A stretch of DNA of 64,000 nt from Candidatus Heimdallarchaeota archaeon (GTDB taxonomy: Archaea; Asgardarchaeota; Heimdallarchaeia; Heimdallarchaeales; Heimdallarchaeaceae): assembly GCA_016840095.1 (NCBI GenBank), contig JAEOSZ010000006.1, positions 29,200 to 93,199 of the forward strand. Reading direction: 5' to 3'. Numbering within the stretch: the stretch's first letter is position 1; each line of letters opens with the position of its first letter. Shown piece by piece: positions 10,412-20,571 of the stretch. The position numbers were made by a program, and so were the translations under genes. The notes under the pieces are model-generated. The model had not been told where the DNA came from and ran no database searches. It was given only the letters and a program-made list of their open reading frames with translations.

Positions 10412-10696
10412 ATGTTTGACAAAGCTAAAACCAAGGTTAAAGAATTCGTTGATAAAATTGATAGAGCAGCAGGAATTCAGCTCACAATGATTTTACTGAT
10501 TGTAGTTGCATATGGAGTTTTCTTGTCTGTACAAAAATTTCTTTTTGGATTTGAAGGATTCGCCACAAAAATAATCAGTGTAAATGTTTTATTAGCTGTT
10601 GGTATTTCAATCGAAATTGGTTACTTTATCTGGCACACAAACAAACAAGGTAAAGAGAAAAAACCTGTTTCTGATGAAAAAATTTTCAATGAGTAA
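10412..10696 (+). CDS. Small two-TM protein
   Basis: 94-aa ORF immediately downstream of mutL with two hydrophobic segments. Confidence 0.6.
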   Translation: MFDKAKTKVKEFVDKIDRAAGIQLTMILLIVVAYGVFLSVQKFLFGFEGFATKIISVNVLLAVGISIEIGYFIWHTNKQGKEKKPVSDEKIFNE

Positions 10697-10722
10697 GGAA
10701 ATTTGAAGTGTTTTACTATTAA

Positions 10723-11124
10723 TTATTTTCTTTTTCTTCCATAGATTTCTTTGAGTTGTTGTTCAGTAAGCATTATGGGGATACTTTCTTTGATATCATA
10801 TTGATGATTCTCATCTTCTGGACAATATAGTTTCCCACTGATAATCTCAATTTGAAAGCATTTTTTGCAATCTTCCATTGTGACATTCTTCTTAATATCA
10901 TCCCCTAATTTTACTGTCTCTTCTCCACTATCGTTTATTTCAACTAGTTGAAATTGTTTATAATTACAATAAAAATTGCAAATAACCTCTGTTTGCTCAT
11001 TTTTCATAGGAAGTTGTATTTCTTCTGATATCATTTCTTCCTCATTTATTTCTAATTTTAGAGGCCAAGATTTATCGATTGGACATGCTAGTAAATCCAT
11101 TAATCTATGTTTCATTAAAGTCAC
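10723..11124 (-). CDS. Trm112-like zinc-binding methyltransferase activator (full-length, eukaryote-like)
   Basis: N-term RLMDLLACPIDKSWPLKLEI and C-term FQIEIISGKLYCPEDENHQYDIKESIPIMLTEQQL match the Trm112 zinc-knuckle pattern. Confidence 0.8.
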   Translation of the reverse strand: MTLMKHRLMDLLACPIDKSWPLKLEINEEEMISEEIQLPMKNEQTEVICNFYCNYKQFQLVEINDSGEETVKLGDDIKKNVTMEDCKKCFQIEIISGKLYCPEDENHQYDIKESIPIMLTEQQLKEIYGRKRK

Positions 11125-11185
11125 TCTTTAACAATTTAATATGAATGTTTCTTTTAAGATTTTATTTCCAAATTACTATTTTTCT

Positions 11186-11917
11186 CTATTTTTGCATTAT
11201 TTCAGTAATAAAATCATTATCCAGTTTCTCATAACGTTCTATTGACCCAATATCTTCCCAGTAAACATCTTCAGGAACATAAGCAGACATTTGTTCTTTT
11301 TCTGCAAATTGAGGAAAGATATCCTTTGATAAATCAATGCTTGTATTTGAATCAAACTCATTCAAATAGTTAAAAACAATTGGTTCTAAAATGCTAATTC
11401 CAGTATTAACCAATAATGGTAACTCAGGTTTCTCTATAAATTTAGTAACATTATTCTCTTGATCAACTTCAGCTGTTCCTACTCGTATTTTCCAACCTTT
11501 AGATGCAAAAATAGTTGCCCATTTTCCATGGTTATTGTGTGAGGTCAACATTTCTGTGAAGTTAACATTTGTTATTATATCTGAATAGTAGATTATCATT
11601 CTTCTTTTGTTTATGACCTCTTGAGCATTAAGCAATGCTGTACCTGTTCCAACAGGTCCAGGTTTGTCAGGAATATAAGTTAAATTCACCCCCAATTTCT
11701 CTCCATCTCCAAAATAGCCTTGTATCTGTTCTTTTTTGTAGTTCACAAGAAGGATGATATCACTCACACCGTGTTTTTTGAAATGTCTTAATACATATTC
11801 TAGAATAGGTACCTGATCTAACCCAATCGGCATCATTACTTTCTGCATGTAATAAGTTAAAGGTCTCATTCGAGTACCTTCTCCCCCACAGAAAAGAATT
11901 CCAACTGTATCTGTCAT
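11186..11917 (-). CDS. Sugar nucleotidyltransferase (NTP_transferase family)
   Basis: GILFCGGEGTRMRPLTYYMQKVMMPIGLDQVPILEYVLRHF; VGTGTALLNA. Confidence 0.9.
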   Translation of the reverse strand: MTDTVGILFCGGEGTRMRPLTYYMQKVMMPIGLDQVPILEYVLRHFKKHGVSDIILLVNYKKEQIQGYFGDGEKLGVNLTYIPDKPGPVGTGTALLNAQEVINKRRMIIYYSDIITNVNFTEMLTSHNNHGKWATIFASKGWKIRVGTAEVDQENNVTKFIEKPELPLLVNTGISILEPIVFNYLNEFDSNTSIDLSKDIFPQFAEKEQMSAYVPEDVYWEDIGSIERYEKLDNDFITEIMQK

Positions 11918-12047
11918 CTTAATGAAAGAGAAATAAGTTATTGATATTTGTTGTGCACTTTTGTAAGCGAAAGAACTATGTTTGTTTTGAAAATCGCTTT
12001 TTCAGCTTAAGAAATTCTTATTAACATAGAAAACGTGTATACAAATC

Positions 12048-12701
12048 ATGGATACAGTCAAAACATCTACACTGGATGAAATTGCACTTAAGCTTAGAGA
12101 ACACATCGATATGTCTTACTGGGCAGGAAGAGGTAATAGACAATCATTTAGAGAAGATGTCAAGAAACTTGTTGCAGAGGAAAAACTAACAAAAGATGAA
12201 TATAATTATCTACTTAAGAACGAAAGAAGGGTTCTAGTCAAAACTCAACTTATTCATTTAATTCCAGAGTTACAATCACAGGAAGTTTTTGAAAATACAT
12301 TAAAACACCTCTCCAATGTTGTATTTGGAAAAAAATACAAGGAAGCTGAAACAAAGAAAGGAGCATTAGAAAACGATATTATTAGGCAAATAGCTCAGCA
12401 CCTAAACGCAACTTTACATCCTCAGATATCAACTGTAAATGACGGATTTGGTTTGATTAAGCATCTTATTAATGAGAGTCCAGACATCTCTCAAGAACTT
12501 CTTAAAATTTCTAATCAACTAATTGAGATTAGAGATGCCCTCTTAGAAAAAGGTCATAGTCCAATGTTGCTTCGTGAAATTGAACAACTTTCTACAAAAC
12601 TAGTCTTTGCTTCTAAAAGCACTAATCCCGATGATATTCCAAGCAAAGAAGAAATTTTGAGTATGTTAAATGAAATCCAAATAAGCTCTGGAGTTGAGTA
12701 A
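12048..12701 (+). CDS. Hypothetical helical protein
   Basis: 217-aa ORF with its own upstream intergenic region; no family recognised. Confidence 0.6.
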   Translation: MDTVKTSTLDEIALKLREHIDMSYWAGRGNRQSFREDVKKLVAEEKLTKDEYNYLLKNERRVLVKTQLIHLIPELQSQEVFENTLKHLSNVVFGKKYKEAETKKGALENDIIRQIAQHLNATLHPQISTVNDGFGLIKHLINESPDISQELLKISNQLIEIRDALLEKGHSPMLLREIEQLSTKLVFASKSTNPDDIPSKEEILSMLNEIQISSGVE

Positions 12702-12796
12702 AAACCTTACTTAATTCTTCTAATTTTATTCAGAATACACTACTTTGTTATAGTAATAATTTTAAATCGAAGGTTAGTTTCATTCTATAAGCCATT

Positions 12797-13978
12797 TTGG
12801 AGAGAAAAAAATTGAATTCCTATAAGATTATTGCTTCAGAATCAGTAACAGAAGGCCATCCTGATAAAATATGTGATCAAATTTCAGATGCAATTTTAGA
12901 TGCTATTTTAAGTGAAGATCCTAATGCACATGTCGCCTGTGAATGTTTTGTAACTACAGGATTAGTGTTAATTGGAGGAGAAATCACAACAACTAAACCT
13001 ATCATTATGGACTACGAGAAGGTTGTTAGAGATGTAATCAAAGAAATAGGCTATAATGATTCAAGAATAGGTTTTGATTACAGAGGTTGTGCAATTATTA
13101 ACATTATTCACTCACAATCGCCTGATATTGCTCAGGGAGTTAGAAGGAATGAAATTGAGGAACAAGGTGCTGGAGACCAAGGAATTATGTATGGTTATGC
13201 TACTAATGAAACACCTGAATTCATGCCTTTACCAATTGTTTTAGCCCATAAGTTAACACAAAAACTAACTGAAGTTAGGAAAAAGAAGATCTTACCTTTC
13301 TTAAGACCTGATGGAAAATCCTTAGTAGCAGTAGAGTATGAAAATGACATTCCATTCAGGATCGAAGCTGTTGTGATTGCAGCTCAACATACAGAAAAAG
13401 CCACTAATGAAGAGATAAGTGAGGGAATAAAGAAAGAAGTAATTGATAAAATAATCCCTCAAGATTTTATTGATGATAGAACAAAAATTTTCATAAATAG
13501 AACTGGTCGTTTTGTAACTGGAGGTCCTCATGGTGATGCAGGATTAACTGGGAGAAAGATTATTGTAGATACCTATGGGGGAGTAGATTCTCATGGAGGA
13601 GGAGCTTTTTCAGGAAAAGATCCTTCTAAAGTAGATAGATCTGCTTCATATGCAGCTAGATATACTGCTAAGAATGTTGTAGCAGCAGAATTAGCAGATA
13701 AGTGTGAAATACAAGTAGCCTATGCAATAGGTGAACCAGAACCATTAGCTGTTAATATCGAGTGTTTTGGAACCGAGAAGGTAGACATTAAAATTCTTAG
13801 AAAAGCTGTTTTGAAGGTTTTTGATTTCAAACCTGGAATAATAATAGACCATCTCAAACTAAAAAGACCGATATACAAAAAAACATCTTGTTACGGTCAT
13901 TTTGGAAGAAATTTACCAGAATTCACTTGGGAAAAAACTGATAAGATTGAAGAATTGAAAAAAGAAGTAAGTCTTTAA
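12797..13978 (+). CDS. metK: S-adenosylmethionine synthetase, bacterial/eukaryotic MetK type
   Basis: [109 protein letters not shown] start. Confidence 0.97.
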   Translation: MERKKLNSYKIIASESVTEGHPDKICDQISDAILDAILSEDPNAHVACECFVTTGLVLIGGEITTTKPIIMDYEKVVRDVIKEIGYNDSRIGFDYRGCAIINIIHSQSPDIAQGVRRNEIEEQGAGDQGIMYGYATNETPEFMPLPIVLAHKLTQKLTEVRKKKILPFLRPDGKSLVAVEYENDIPFRIEAVVIAAQHTEKATNEEISEGIKKEVIDKIIPQDFIDDRTKIFINRTGRFVTGGPHGDAGLTGRKIIVDTYGGVDSHGGGAFSGKDPSKVDRSASYAARYTAKNVVAAELADKCEIQVAYAIGEPEPLAVNIECFGTEKVDIKILRKAVLKVFDFKPGIIIDHLKLKRPIYKKTSCYGHFGRNLPEFTWEKTDKIEELKKEVSL

Positions 13979-14035
13979 AATTCATTCATTTCTTCTTTTT
14001 CGATTCAAAAACCTTTTTTTATTCTTTTACTTCTG

Positions 14036-14710
14036 TTGTTCGAAAGCATGAAAAATAGTACAAGTTCCAGTGTTGAAAAAACAGTTCGAAAAATTCTTAC
14101 TGAAGAAAAACCTAAAACAGTAAGAAAACTTATTCAAAGGACACTAGAGCTTACAAAAGCAGAAGAAAAGCAAATCTATCAGATTATAAGAGATTTGGAA
14201 AGTAAAGAGGTAATCCAGCTTGGGGCACCAAAAATTACCAGAAAGTTACCTAAATCTATTTCTGAGTATTTATTTAAAATGAATTATTTTTCTATTGAAT
14301 TTTGGATCATTATAGGTTTCTGTGCCTCTTTCTTTCTTACAGTTCTATTAATTCCAGAAACCTCCCCAGTTCTTTTTATTAGAACTATATTTGGGGGTTT
14401 ATTCGGTATCTTGATACCAGGATGGGTAATAACTAGTTTCGTTTTTCCTAGATTAAATGAAGCAATTGATCAATATGAACGGATTTTGTATTCATTAGGA
14501 ATAAATGTTGGTATTCTGATTTTCTCAGGATTAATACTAAATCAAATTTGGGTAATAGAAACTCTTTCATTTGTCATAATTATAGGCTCGTTTACACTTT
14601 TTGCATTATTTTCAACTGTTTTTCTGAGGTTATTAATCAGCTCTGGAAAATTAACTTTTGATTTTTCGCAATCTAGAATAAACATATTCAGAAAGGGTGA
14701 TAAAAAATGA
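14036..14710 (+). CDS. DUF1616-like membrane protein with N-terminal winged-helix-like region
   Basis: IRTIFGGLFGILIPGWVITSFVFPRLNEAIDQYERILYSLGINVGILIFSGLILNQ resembles the DUF1616 TM core. Confidence 0.6.
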   Translation: MFESMKNSTSSSVEKTVRKILTEEKPKTVRKLIQRTLELTKAEEKQIYQIIRDLESKEVIQLGAPKITRKLPKSISEYLFKMNYFSIEFWIIIGFCASFFLTVLLIPETSPVLFIRTIFGGLFGILIPGWVITSFVFPRLNEAIDQYERILYSLGINVGILIFSGLILNQIWVIETLSFVIIIGSFTLFALFSTVFLRLLISSGKLTFDFSQSRINIFRKGDKK

Positions 14711-15231
14711 GGAAATATCGAAAAGCCATTCTGATTTTGTGGATTTTTGGTTTCACAATTATTATGTGTAATCAAGTTTGGATTGCTCAAAGTCAAACTG
14801 AACAGCAAGCGTCTGCAGCAATTCAAGAAGCTGAAAATAAACTTATTTATGCTTTAGAATTACTTGAAGATTTTCCAAACTATGATGTTGATTCACGCAA
14901 CATTATAATGCAAATTGATACTGCACGACAATTAATCAAAGAAGCTAAAGATAATTTTGATAGTAGTAATTTTACAGTTTCTTATCAGAAAGCTACTACA
15001 GCATCATTAGAGCTTGATACAATAATCGAAGAAATTCAGAATAAAACACAAACCCAAAGCCGAAATAAGACAATTATTTTTTCATTTGTGGGTGTGGTAT
15101 CTGGTTTTGCAGCAATTTTGTTTGGTTTCTTCTTCATAAACAAAATATATCCTTGGTTCGAAAAGAAGAAAATCGAGGAATATGGGAAGCTTGAGATTAA
15201 GTATGACAATTCAAGAGGTGATTCAAAATGA
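14707..15231 (+). CDS. Membrane protein: signal peptide, extracellular helical domain, C-terminal TM
   Basis: N-terminal hydrophobic segment, SQTEQQASAAIQEAENKLIYALELLEDF, TM IIFSFVGVVSGFAAILFGFFF; overlaps both neighbours by ATGA. Confidence 0.65.
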   Translation: MRKYRKAILILWIFGFTIIMCNQVWIAQSQTEQQASAAIQEAENKLIYALELLEDFPNYDVDSRNIIMQIDTARQLIKEAKDNFDSSNFTVSYQKATTASLELDTIIEEIQNKTQTQSRNKTIIFSFVGVVSGFAAILFGFFFINKIYPWFEKKKIEEYGKLEIKYDNSRGDSK

Positions 15232-15863
15232 CGAAGGAAAATAGAAAATTGATTAAGAAAATCAATTCAAAACTCTCTCAACGTCAAGTAAATAGACTAA
15301 TCACTCTATCAATAATCTTAGTGATTGTTGCATCTACACTTGGAATATCTTCCAGTATTTTCTTACACAAAACCACTGATGGATACTCTGAATTATCTCT
15401 TCTTATGTATGATAGTTTTTCAGAAACTTATGTGGCAGACAATTATCCTGAACAAATCTATTCTGATTCAAATGTTTCAGTTTATTTTATAGTCAAGAAT
15501 TATGAGAATGTTGTAATATATTACCAATTGCAAATAAAAATAGTAGAACTTACACAAAATGTTAGTTCACTGCAACCAATCCTTACATCTTCATCATTTA
15601 TTCTGTATGAAAACAATACTTTTGAAAAGATTATTTCTCCAGCTACAAACGCAGAAAAGAAAGAAACAGAATCCTTTGATGGAGATTTCTTATGGGGTCC
15701 AACCGAAATCATCTTGTTCATAAATTCTGAAGTTGTTAGTGGAATAGTGAGTCCCAATTTCCTCAAGATAGTTTTTGAACTCTGGGAATACAATACTAAA
15801 ACAAGTGAGTTCCAATATACTGGAATATTCACCTTTCTTGAATTGGATTACTGGGTGTTTTAA
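15228..15863 (+). CDS. Membrane-anchored extracellular domain protein, resembling the DUF1616 C-terminal region
   Basis: N-terminal TM then GYSELSLLMYDSFSETYVADNYPEQIYSDSNVSVYFIVKNYENVVIYYQLQIKI. Confidence 0.5.
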   Translation: MTKENRKLIKKINSKLSQRQVNRLITLSIILVIVASTLGISSSIFLHKTTDGYSELSLLMYDSFSETYVADNYPEQIYSDSNVSVYFIVKNYENVVIYYQLQIKIVELTQNVSSLQPILTSSSFILYENNTFEKIISPATNAEKKETESFDGDFLWGPTEIILFINSEVVSGIVSPNFLKIVFELWEYNTKTSEFQYTGIFTFLELDYWVF

Positions 15864-16510
15864 TGGTAAGAATACTAATTTTATCTGATATCCATAGTCA
15901 AAACATTACATTAATCAACATCCTTCAATTTGTTGAAAAACTCAAAGATCCACCAGAATTTTGCTTAGTTGCTGGAGATATAACCAATTTTGGAACTACT
16001 GATGAGCTTAATAAAATTCTGAGAATAATTACTGATAGCTTAAGCAAAGTATTTTTCGTGCTTGGAAATTGTGATCCCTATATCATAAGAGAAGAACTTG
16101 AGACAAATGCAATCCATTTAGAATCTAATGTTCAGGAGATTGAGTTTTTCAAAGTTGTAGGTTTTGGAACTCATAAACCAAAATTAAATCAAAAAATACT
16201 AAATAAATTAAGAAAGTCAAATGAAAACGTTTGTTTACTTACACATGCTCCCCCATATAATACTCAAGCAGATATGGTATCGCTTAACAGACATGCTGGA
16301 TCTATTGATTTAAGAAAATTTATTGAGAAGAATTCTCACATATTTTTAGTAGTATCAGGTCACATTCACGATTCACCATCCATTACTAGCTTGAATAATT
16401 GTGCTATAGTTAATCCAGGCCCAGTAACTAGGGGTAACTTCGCAATCATAGAGATTAACCAAGATTTTCAAGTGGAAGGAGAGATATACAATTTACATGA
16501 GATGAAATAA
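15863..16510 (+). CDS. Calcineurin-like metallophosphoesterase
   Basis: ILSDIHSQ, LVAGDITNFG, VLGNCD, LLTHAPPYNTQAD, VSGHIHDSP, NPGPVTRGNFA. Confidence 0.93.
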   Translation: MVRILILSDIHSQNITLINILQFVEKLKDPPEFCLVAGDITNFGTTDELNKILRIITDSLSKVFFVLGNCDPYIIREELETNAIHLESNVQEIEFFKVVGFGTHKPKLNQKILNKLRKSNENVCLLTHAPPYNTQADMVSLNRHAGSIDLRKFIEKNSHIFLVVSGHIHDSPSITSLNNCAIVNPGPVTRGNFAIIEINQDFQVEGEIYNLHEMK

Positions 16511-16512
16511 AG

Positions 16513-17175
16513 ATGATTGAAGAAAATTATAAGCTCAAGCATTTAACTGATTTAACTGAATTGAAGGAGGTATTTCAAAAAGCTCACGATTATGTAAGGG
16601 GGCAATTTAAACTTCATGAAGACAAGAAATCGCATTCATTTGATCACATAATTCGAGTAACAAATACCTGTTTGAAATTATCTCAAAAACTTGAAGCACA
16701 CGTGGATATACTCCTTCTTGCAGCAATTTTTCATGATGTAGGGAGACCTGTTGAAGAACTTAATGGAAGATGTCATGCTGAAGTAAGTGCAGAACTAGCT
16801 CGTGGATTTCTGGAAAAATTACATCTTTCTAAGTTGATAAATGAAGTAAATGAAGCAATACTTTCTCACAGATTCAGTAAAAAGATAGCTCCAAAAACTG
16901 TAGAAGCAAAAATATTACAAGACGCAGACGCACTAGATGCTCTTGGTGCAATAGGCCTCTATAGAACAATTAGTTTTAGTTGTGAGAGAGGACTTGATAT
17001 GCAAGAAGCATTGGTTCATTTTGATGAAAAACTCTTCAAACTACCCTCAAGGATGCATTTTTCAATAACAAAGCAGATTGCTGAGGACAAATGTACAATT
17101 CTTAGAGATTTTGTAAGAAAAACTGAACAAGAATTAAACAATTCTCATTTCAACGCATTTATTACTTCATTATAG
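16513..17175 (+). CDS. HD-domain phosphohydrolase
   Basis: SHSFDHIIRV...LLLAAIFHDVGRP...LQDADALDALGAIGLYRT. Confidence 0.92.
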   Translation: MIEENYKLKHLTDLTELKEVFQKAHDYVRGQFKLHEDKKSHSFDHIIRVTNTCLKLSQKLEAHVDILLLAAIFHDVGRPVEELNGRCHAEVSAELARGFLEKLHLSKLINEVNEAILSHRFSKKIAPKTVEAKILQDADALDALGAIGLYRTISFSCERGLDMQEALVHFDEKLFKLPSRMHFSITKQIAEDKCTILRDFVRKTEQELNNSHFNAFITSL

Positions 17176-17214
17176 TAAAAAATATTGAAGAAAGAATAAG
17201 GGTTCAAAGAAGAA

Positions 17215-17225
17215 TTTTAAATATA
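17215..17225 (+). promoter_or_regulatory. Putative archaeal TATA box upstream of the FKBP gene
   Basis: ttttaaatata about 50 nt upstream of the ATG at 17272. Confidence 0.35.
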
Positions 17226-17271
17226 GCTAACTTCATAGATTCTACTTGGATAAGACTCTAACGGTGAACTT

Positions 17272-17970
17272 ATGGCAACTATCGAAAACGGAAATATGGT
17301 AAACATCAACTATACTGGAAGAACAAAAGAAGATAACAAAGTATTTGATACCACATTCGAAAATATCGCGAAAAAAGAAGATGTTTTTGATGAAAAGGTA
17401 ATCTATAGACCTTTTACACTGATAATTGGAAAAAATTGGTTACCAGCTGGTCTAGAAGAAGAACTGGTAGGGATGAAGGAAGGACAGAAAAAAACAATAG
17501 AAGTTGAAGCTAAGAAGGGATTTGGTCTAAGGGACAGATCACAAATCAGGTTAATTCAAAGAAGAGAGTTTCAAAGACACCAAATTAAGCCAAAGGAAGA
17601 TATGAAGGTTGAGATTGGTGGTCAAACCGGTCGTATCCTAAAGGTTTCAAGTAGTAGAGTGAAAGTTGATTTTAATCACGATCTTGCAGGAATGGACTTA
17701 ATTTATGAAGTTGAGATAGTTAAAAAGATCACAGATGTAAAAGAACAGTTCATTTGCCTACTTGAGAAGAGGTTGCCAGGAGTTGATTTTTCAACAACTA
17801 AAATCGAAATTAAGGGGAAAATCATCGAAGTAGAATTACCAAAAGCTACTAGGTTCATGGAATATATACAGTTTACCAGAAATGGTGTTACTAGAGATTT
17901 GGGTGAAATAAGTACTAAATATGATAAAATCTCATTTATAGAACACTATGATATCGAGAAGAAGAAATAA
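17272..17970 (+). CDS. FKBP-type peptidyl-prolyl isomerase, long archaeal form
   Basis: NGNMVNINYTGRTKEDNKVFDTT; PFTLIIGKNWLPAGLEEELVGMKEGQKKTIEV; FNHDLAGMDLIYEVEIVKK. Confidence 0.92.
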   Translation: MATIENGNMVNINYTGRTKEDNKVFDTTFENIAKKEDVFDEKVIYRPFTLIIGKNWLPAGLEEELVGMKEGQKKTIEVEAKKGFGLRDRSQIRLIQRREFQRHQIKPKEDMKVEIGGQTGRILKVSSSRVKVDFNHDLAGMDLIYEVEIVKKITDVKEQFICLLEKRLPGVDFSTTKIEIKGKIIEVELPKATRFMEYIQFTRNGVTRDLGEISTKYDKISFIEHYDIEKKK

Positions 17971-17976
17971 TAGTCT

Positions 17977-18432
17977 TCATTGTTCAATTTTATTCGCTTC
18001 AACTAGAACTAAATTATATCCAAGAGGACATTTGATATCTCTTTTTTTCTCAATAATTTTGATTTTAGAAGTCTGCATATACTTTAATGAAACGCAATAG
18101 TCGTAATTTTCACAAAGGACTTCATTACACTCAATTGGGTTTCTAGTGAGGATTAAATTTTCAAGGTATTTTTGATTTTCAACTGCCACTGTATCGTTTA
18201 TTTTCTTTACTTCACAAACAACCATAACGCCGTTATCAATTAAACAAGGATGCTCTTTACCTCTAACTTCAACAATTTCATATGAAGAACCTAATTCAAG
18301 CTGTTGAATACAAACTTGAATATATTGACATTTTTTGCATGTTTGGGTTCCTCCTTGATGAGAAAACTTGTAACCTACTTTAGCTACATCCTTAGGTATA
18401 AATGAAAGTGTCATTTCGGAGTAGATTAACAA
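17977..18432 (-). CDS. UPF0179 family protein
   Basis: DVAKVGYKFSHQGGTQTCKKCQYIQVCIQQLELGSSYEIVEVRGKEHPCLI...VMVVCEV; conserved cysteines. Confidence 0.8.
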   Translation of the reverse strand: MLIYSEMTLSFIPKDVAKVGYKFSHQGGTQTCKKCQYIQVCIQQLELGSSYEIVEVRGKEHPCLIDNGVMVVCEVKKINDTVAVENQKYLENLILTRNPIECNEVLCENYDYCVSLKYMQTSKIKIIEKKRDIKCPLGYNLVLVEANKIEQ

Positions 18433-18462
18433 AATATATTCTTTAAGATTCGCAAAGGTGCG

Positions 18463-19533
18463 TTAGTTGATTATTCCTGTAACACTTGCCGTATTAACAG
18501 CTGCTTCATGGGTTAATCCTTCCTTTCCAAGAATGGTGAATCTTTGAGGACGTATTGTGTGGGCAATTTGGAGTGCTTTAATTACTTCTTCATCTTTTAA
18601 TCCTAGTTCTTTTGCCTTAACAGGTATGCCCAGATTATGTACAACATCACGAATATATTCCCAATCTAAGTCATGAAGATAAGCCATCATAATTGTTCCT
18701 AAAGCGCATTGTTCTCCGTGTAAAGCTGGTTTTTCTGCAAATGAGTCTAATGCATGACTAAACATATGTTCAGACCCACTACCTGGTCTTGATGAACCTG
18801 CTACACACATTGCCAACGAACTACTAATTAGAGCTTTTACAACTATTCTACTATATCCTTCTGCCTGACTTTTAATAAGATCTGCATTTTTAGTAATTAA
18901 CTGAACAGTCATGTCTGAAAGAGCAATAGAGTATTCACTAATCATTTCATTTTTTAGTCTGTGAGATAGCATCCAATCTTTGATTGCTGTTTTTTTTGCT
19001 ATAATATCTCCACAACCAGCTGCGGTAAATCTATATGGTGACTTATCCAGGATTGTTGTATCAGCTAGAACAGCAATTGGAGGTAATGCTTGGATTGAAT
19101 GTCTCTTATCTGAGCCAATAATTGAGGCTCTTGAACTCGCGACTCCGTCATGACTGGCAATTGTAGGTATTGAAATGAATCTTTGATTAGATTTGAAAGC
19201 TACAGACTTAGCAATATCAATAGGTCTTCCTCCTCCAAGTCCAATTACATAATCAGGTTTTATTTCCCTATGAACTTCTAATTGTTTGTCTACTTCATCC
19301 ATTGAACTGTCTTGAATAGTGGTTGTATACACACTGTGTTTACTGCTATTTGTTAAAATATCTTCAACTTCCTTTCCAACTTTATTTTTTAAGAACTCAT
19401 CAGTAATAAGTAGAGCTTTGCTTCCTAGTAACAATCGGTCTATGATATCAGGTAAGCTATTTAACATATCAGCTCCTAAACACAACAGTGTAGGTAATTC
19501 TATGAATTTAAATTCATTAATTATATTTGCCAT
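18463..19533 (-). CDS. egsA: sn-glycerol-1-phosphate dehydrogenase (archaeal lipid backbone synthesis)
   Basis: DYVIGLGGGRPIDIAKSVAF, ISIPTIASHDGVASSRAS, AAGCGDIIAKKTAIKDW, SGSEHMFSHALD, HGEQCALGT. Confidence 0.95.
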   Translation of the reverse strand: MANIINEFKFIELPTLLCLGADMLNSLPDIIDRLLLGSKALLITDEFLKNKVGKEVEDILTNSSKHSVYTTTIQDSSMDEVDKQLEVHREIKPDYVIGLGGGRPIDIAKSVAFKSNQRFISIPTIASHDGVASSRASIIGSDKRHSIQALPPIAVLADTTILDKSPYRFTAAGCGDIIAKKTAIKDWMLSHRLKNEMISEYSIALSDMTVQLITKNADLIKSQAEGYSRIVVKALISSSLAMCVAGSSRPGSGSEHMFSHALDSFAEKPALHGEQCALGTIMMAYLHDLDWEYIRDVVHNLGIPVKAKELGLKDEEVIKALQIAHTIRPQRFTILGKEGLTHEAAVNTASVTGIIN

Positions 19534-19596
19534 TCTAAAAAATAATCTAATAGGTTACTTTTATATTTTAACTTGAAAATGTAATCAAAATTATAG

Positions 19597-20571
19597 TTGA
19601 TGGAATTGTCTCTTCAAGAAGAAAATGATGTCTTTGAATTAGGTAAGAAACTAGGTTATCTACCATATATGATAAAGAGATATACGAAAATACTTGGAGA
19701 AAAGGGAACTGAAGAGATGATTAAATTCAATGAAACTAAACTTCCTCAAACAATTCGATTGAATTCTATAAGAAATCCTTACGAAAATACTGAAAATATC
19801 TTACTCAACAAAGGAATTAAGTTAGTAAAAGATTCTGAATTGCCAGAATCAAGGACTATTATCAAATCACCACATCCTATTGGAGCAACACCTGAATATC
19901 TTAATGGTTACTATATGCTACAAGGAAAAAATTCTATTTTTCCATCCCGGATTTTGAATCCTCAAGAAGACGAACTGGTTGGAGACTTTGCTGCTGCTCC
20001 TGGAGCTAAAACTACACACCTTGCACAATTAATGAATAACAAAGGAGCAATAATAGCCATTGATATCAGTGCCAATCGTTGCAGAAGTCTGAAATCTAAC
20101 CTATCGAGAATGGGTGTCAACAACACTATAGTTCTCCAAATAGATGCACGTAAAGCTAAGGATTTACATTTTCAGTTTGATAAAATTCTTCTTGATGCAC
20201 CTTGTTCAGGTTCAGGAGTTATAATTTCTGATCAAACTAGAAAGAATAGTAAAACAATGGAGGATATACTAAAGTATCATGATTATCAAGTTTCTTTACT
20301 TTCTGCAGCACTGAATGTTCTAAAACCTGATGGGGAACTTGTATATTGCACGTGTTCTTTAGAACCTGAAGAGAACGAGCTTGTAATCTCTGAGATATTG
20401 AAGAAAACAGATACAGAATTAACACAAATTGAGTTGCGTGCAAAGCCTGGATTAACACAATTCCTTGATATGGATTTGAACAAAGAATTAACCAAAACAA
20501 GAAGATTGTATCCTCATGAAACGAATGGAGAAGGATTCTTTATTGCAAAGTTGGTGAAAAATGATGAGTAA
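19597..20571 (+). CDS. NOL1/NOP2/Sun-family RNA m5C methyltransferase
   Basis: GDFAAAPGAKTTHLAQLMNNKGAIIAIDIS, ILLDAPCSGSGVI, LVYCTCSLEPEENE. Confidence 0.93.
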   Translation: MMELSLQEENDVFELGKKLGYLPYMIKRYTKILGEKGTEEMIKFNETKLPQTIRLNSIRNPYENTENILLNKGIKLVKDSELPESRTIIKSPHPIGATPEYLNGYYMLQGKNSIFPSRILNPQEDELVGDFAAAPGAKTTHLAQLMNNKGAIIAIDISANRCRSLKSNLSRMGVNNTIVLQIDARKAKDLHFQFDKILLDAPCSGSGVIISDQTRKNSKTMEDILKYHDYQVSLLSAALNVLKPDGELVYCTCSLEPEENELVISEILKKTDTELTQIELRAKPGLTQFLDMDLNKELTKTRRLYPHETNGEGFFIAKLVKNDE

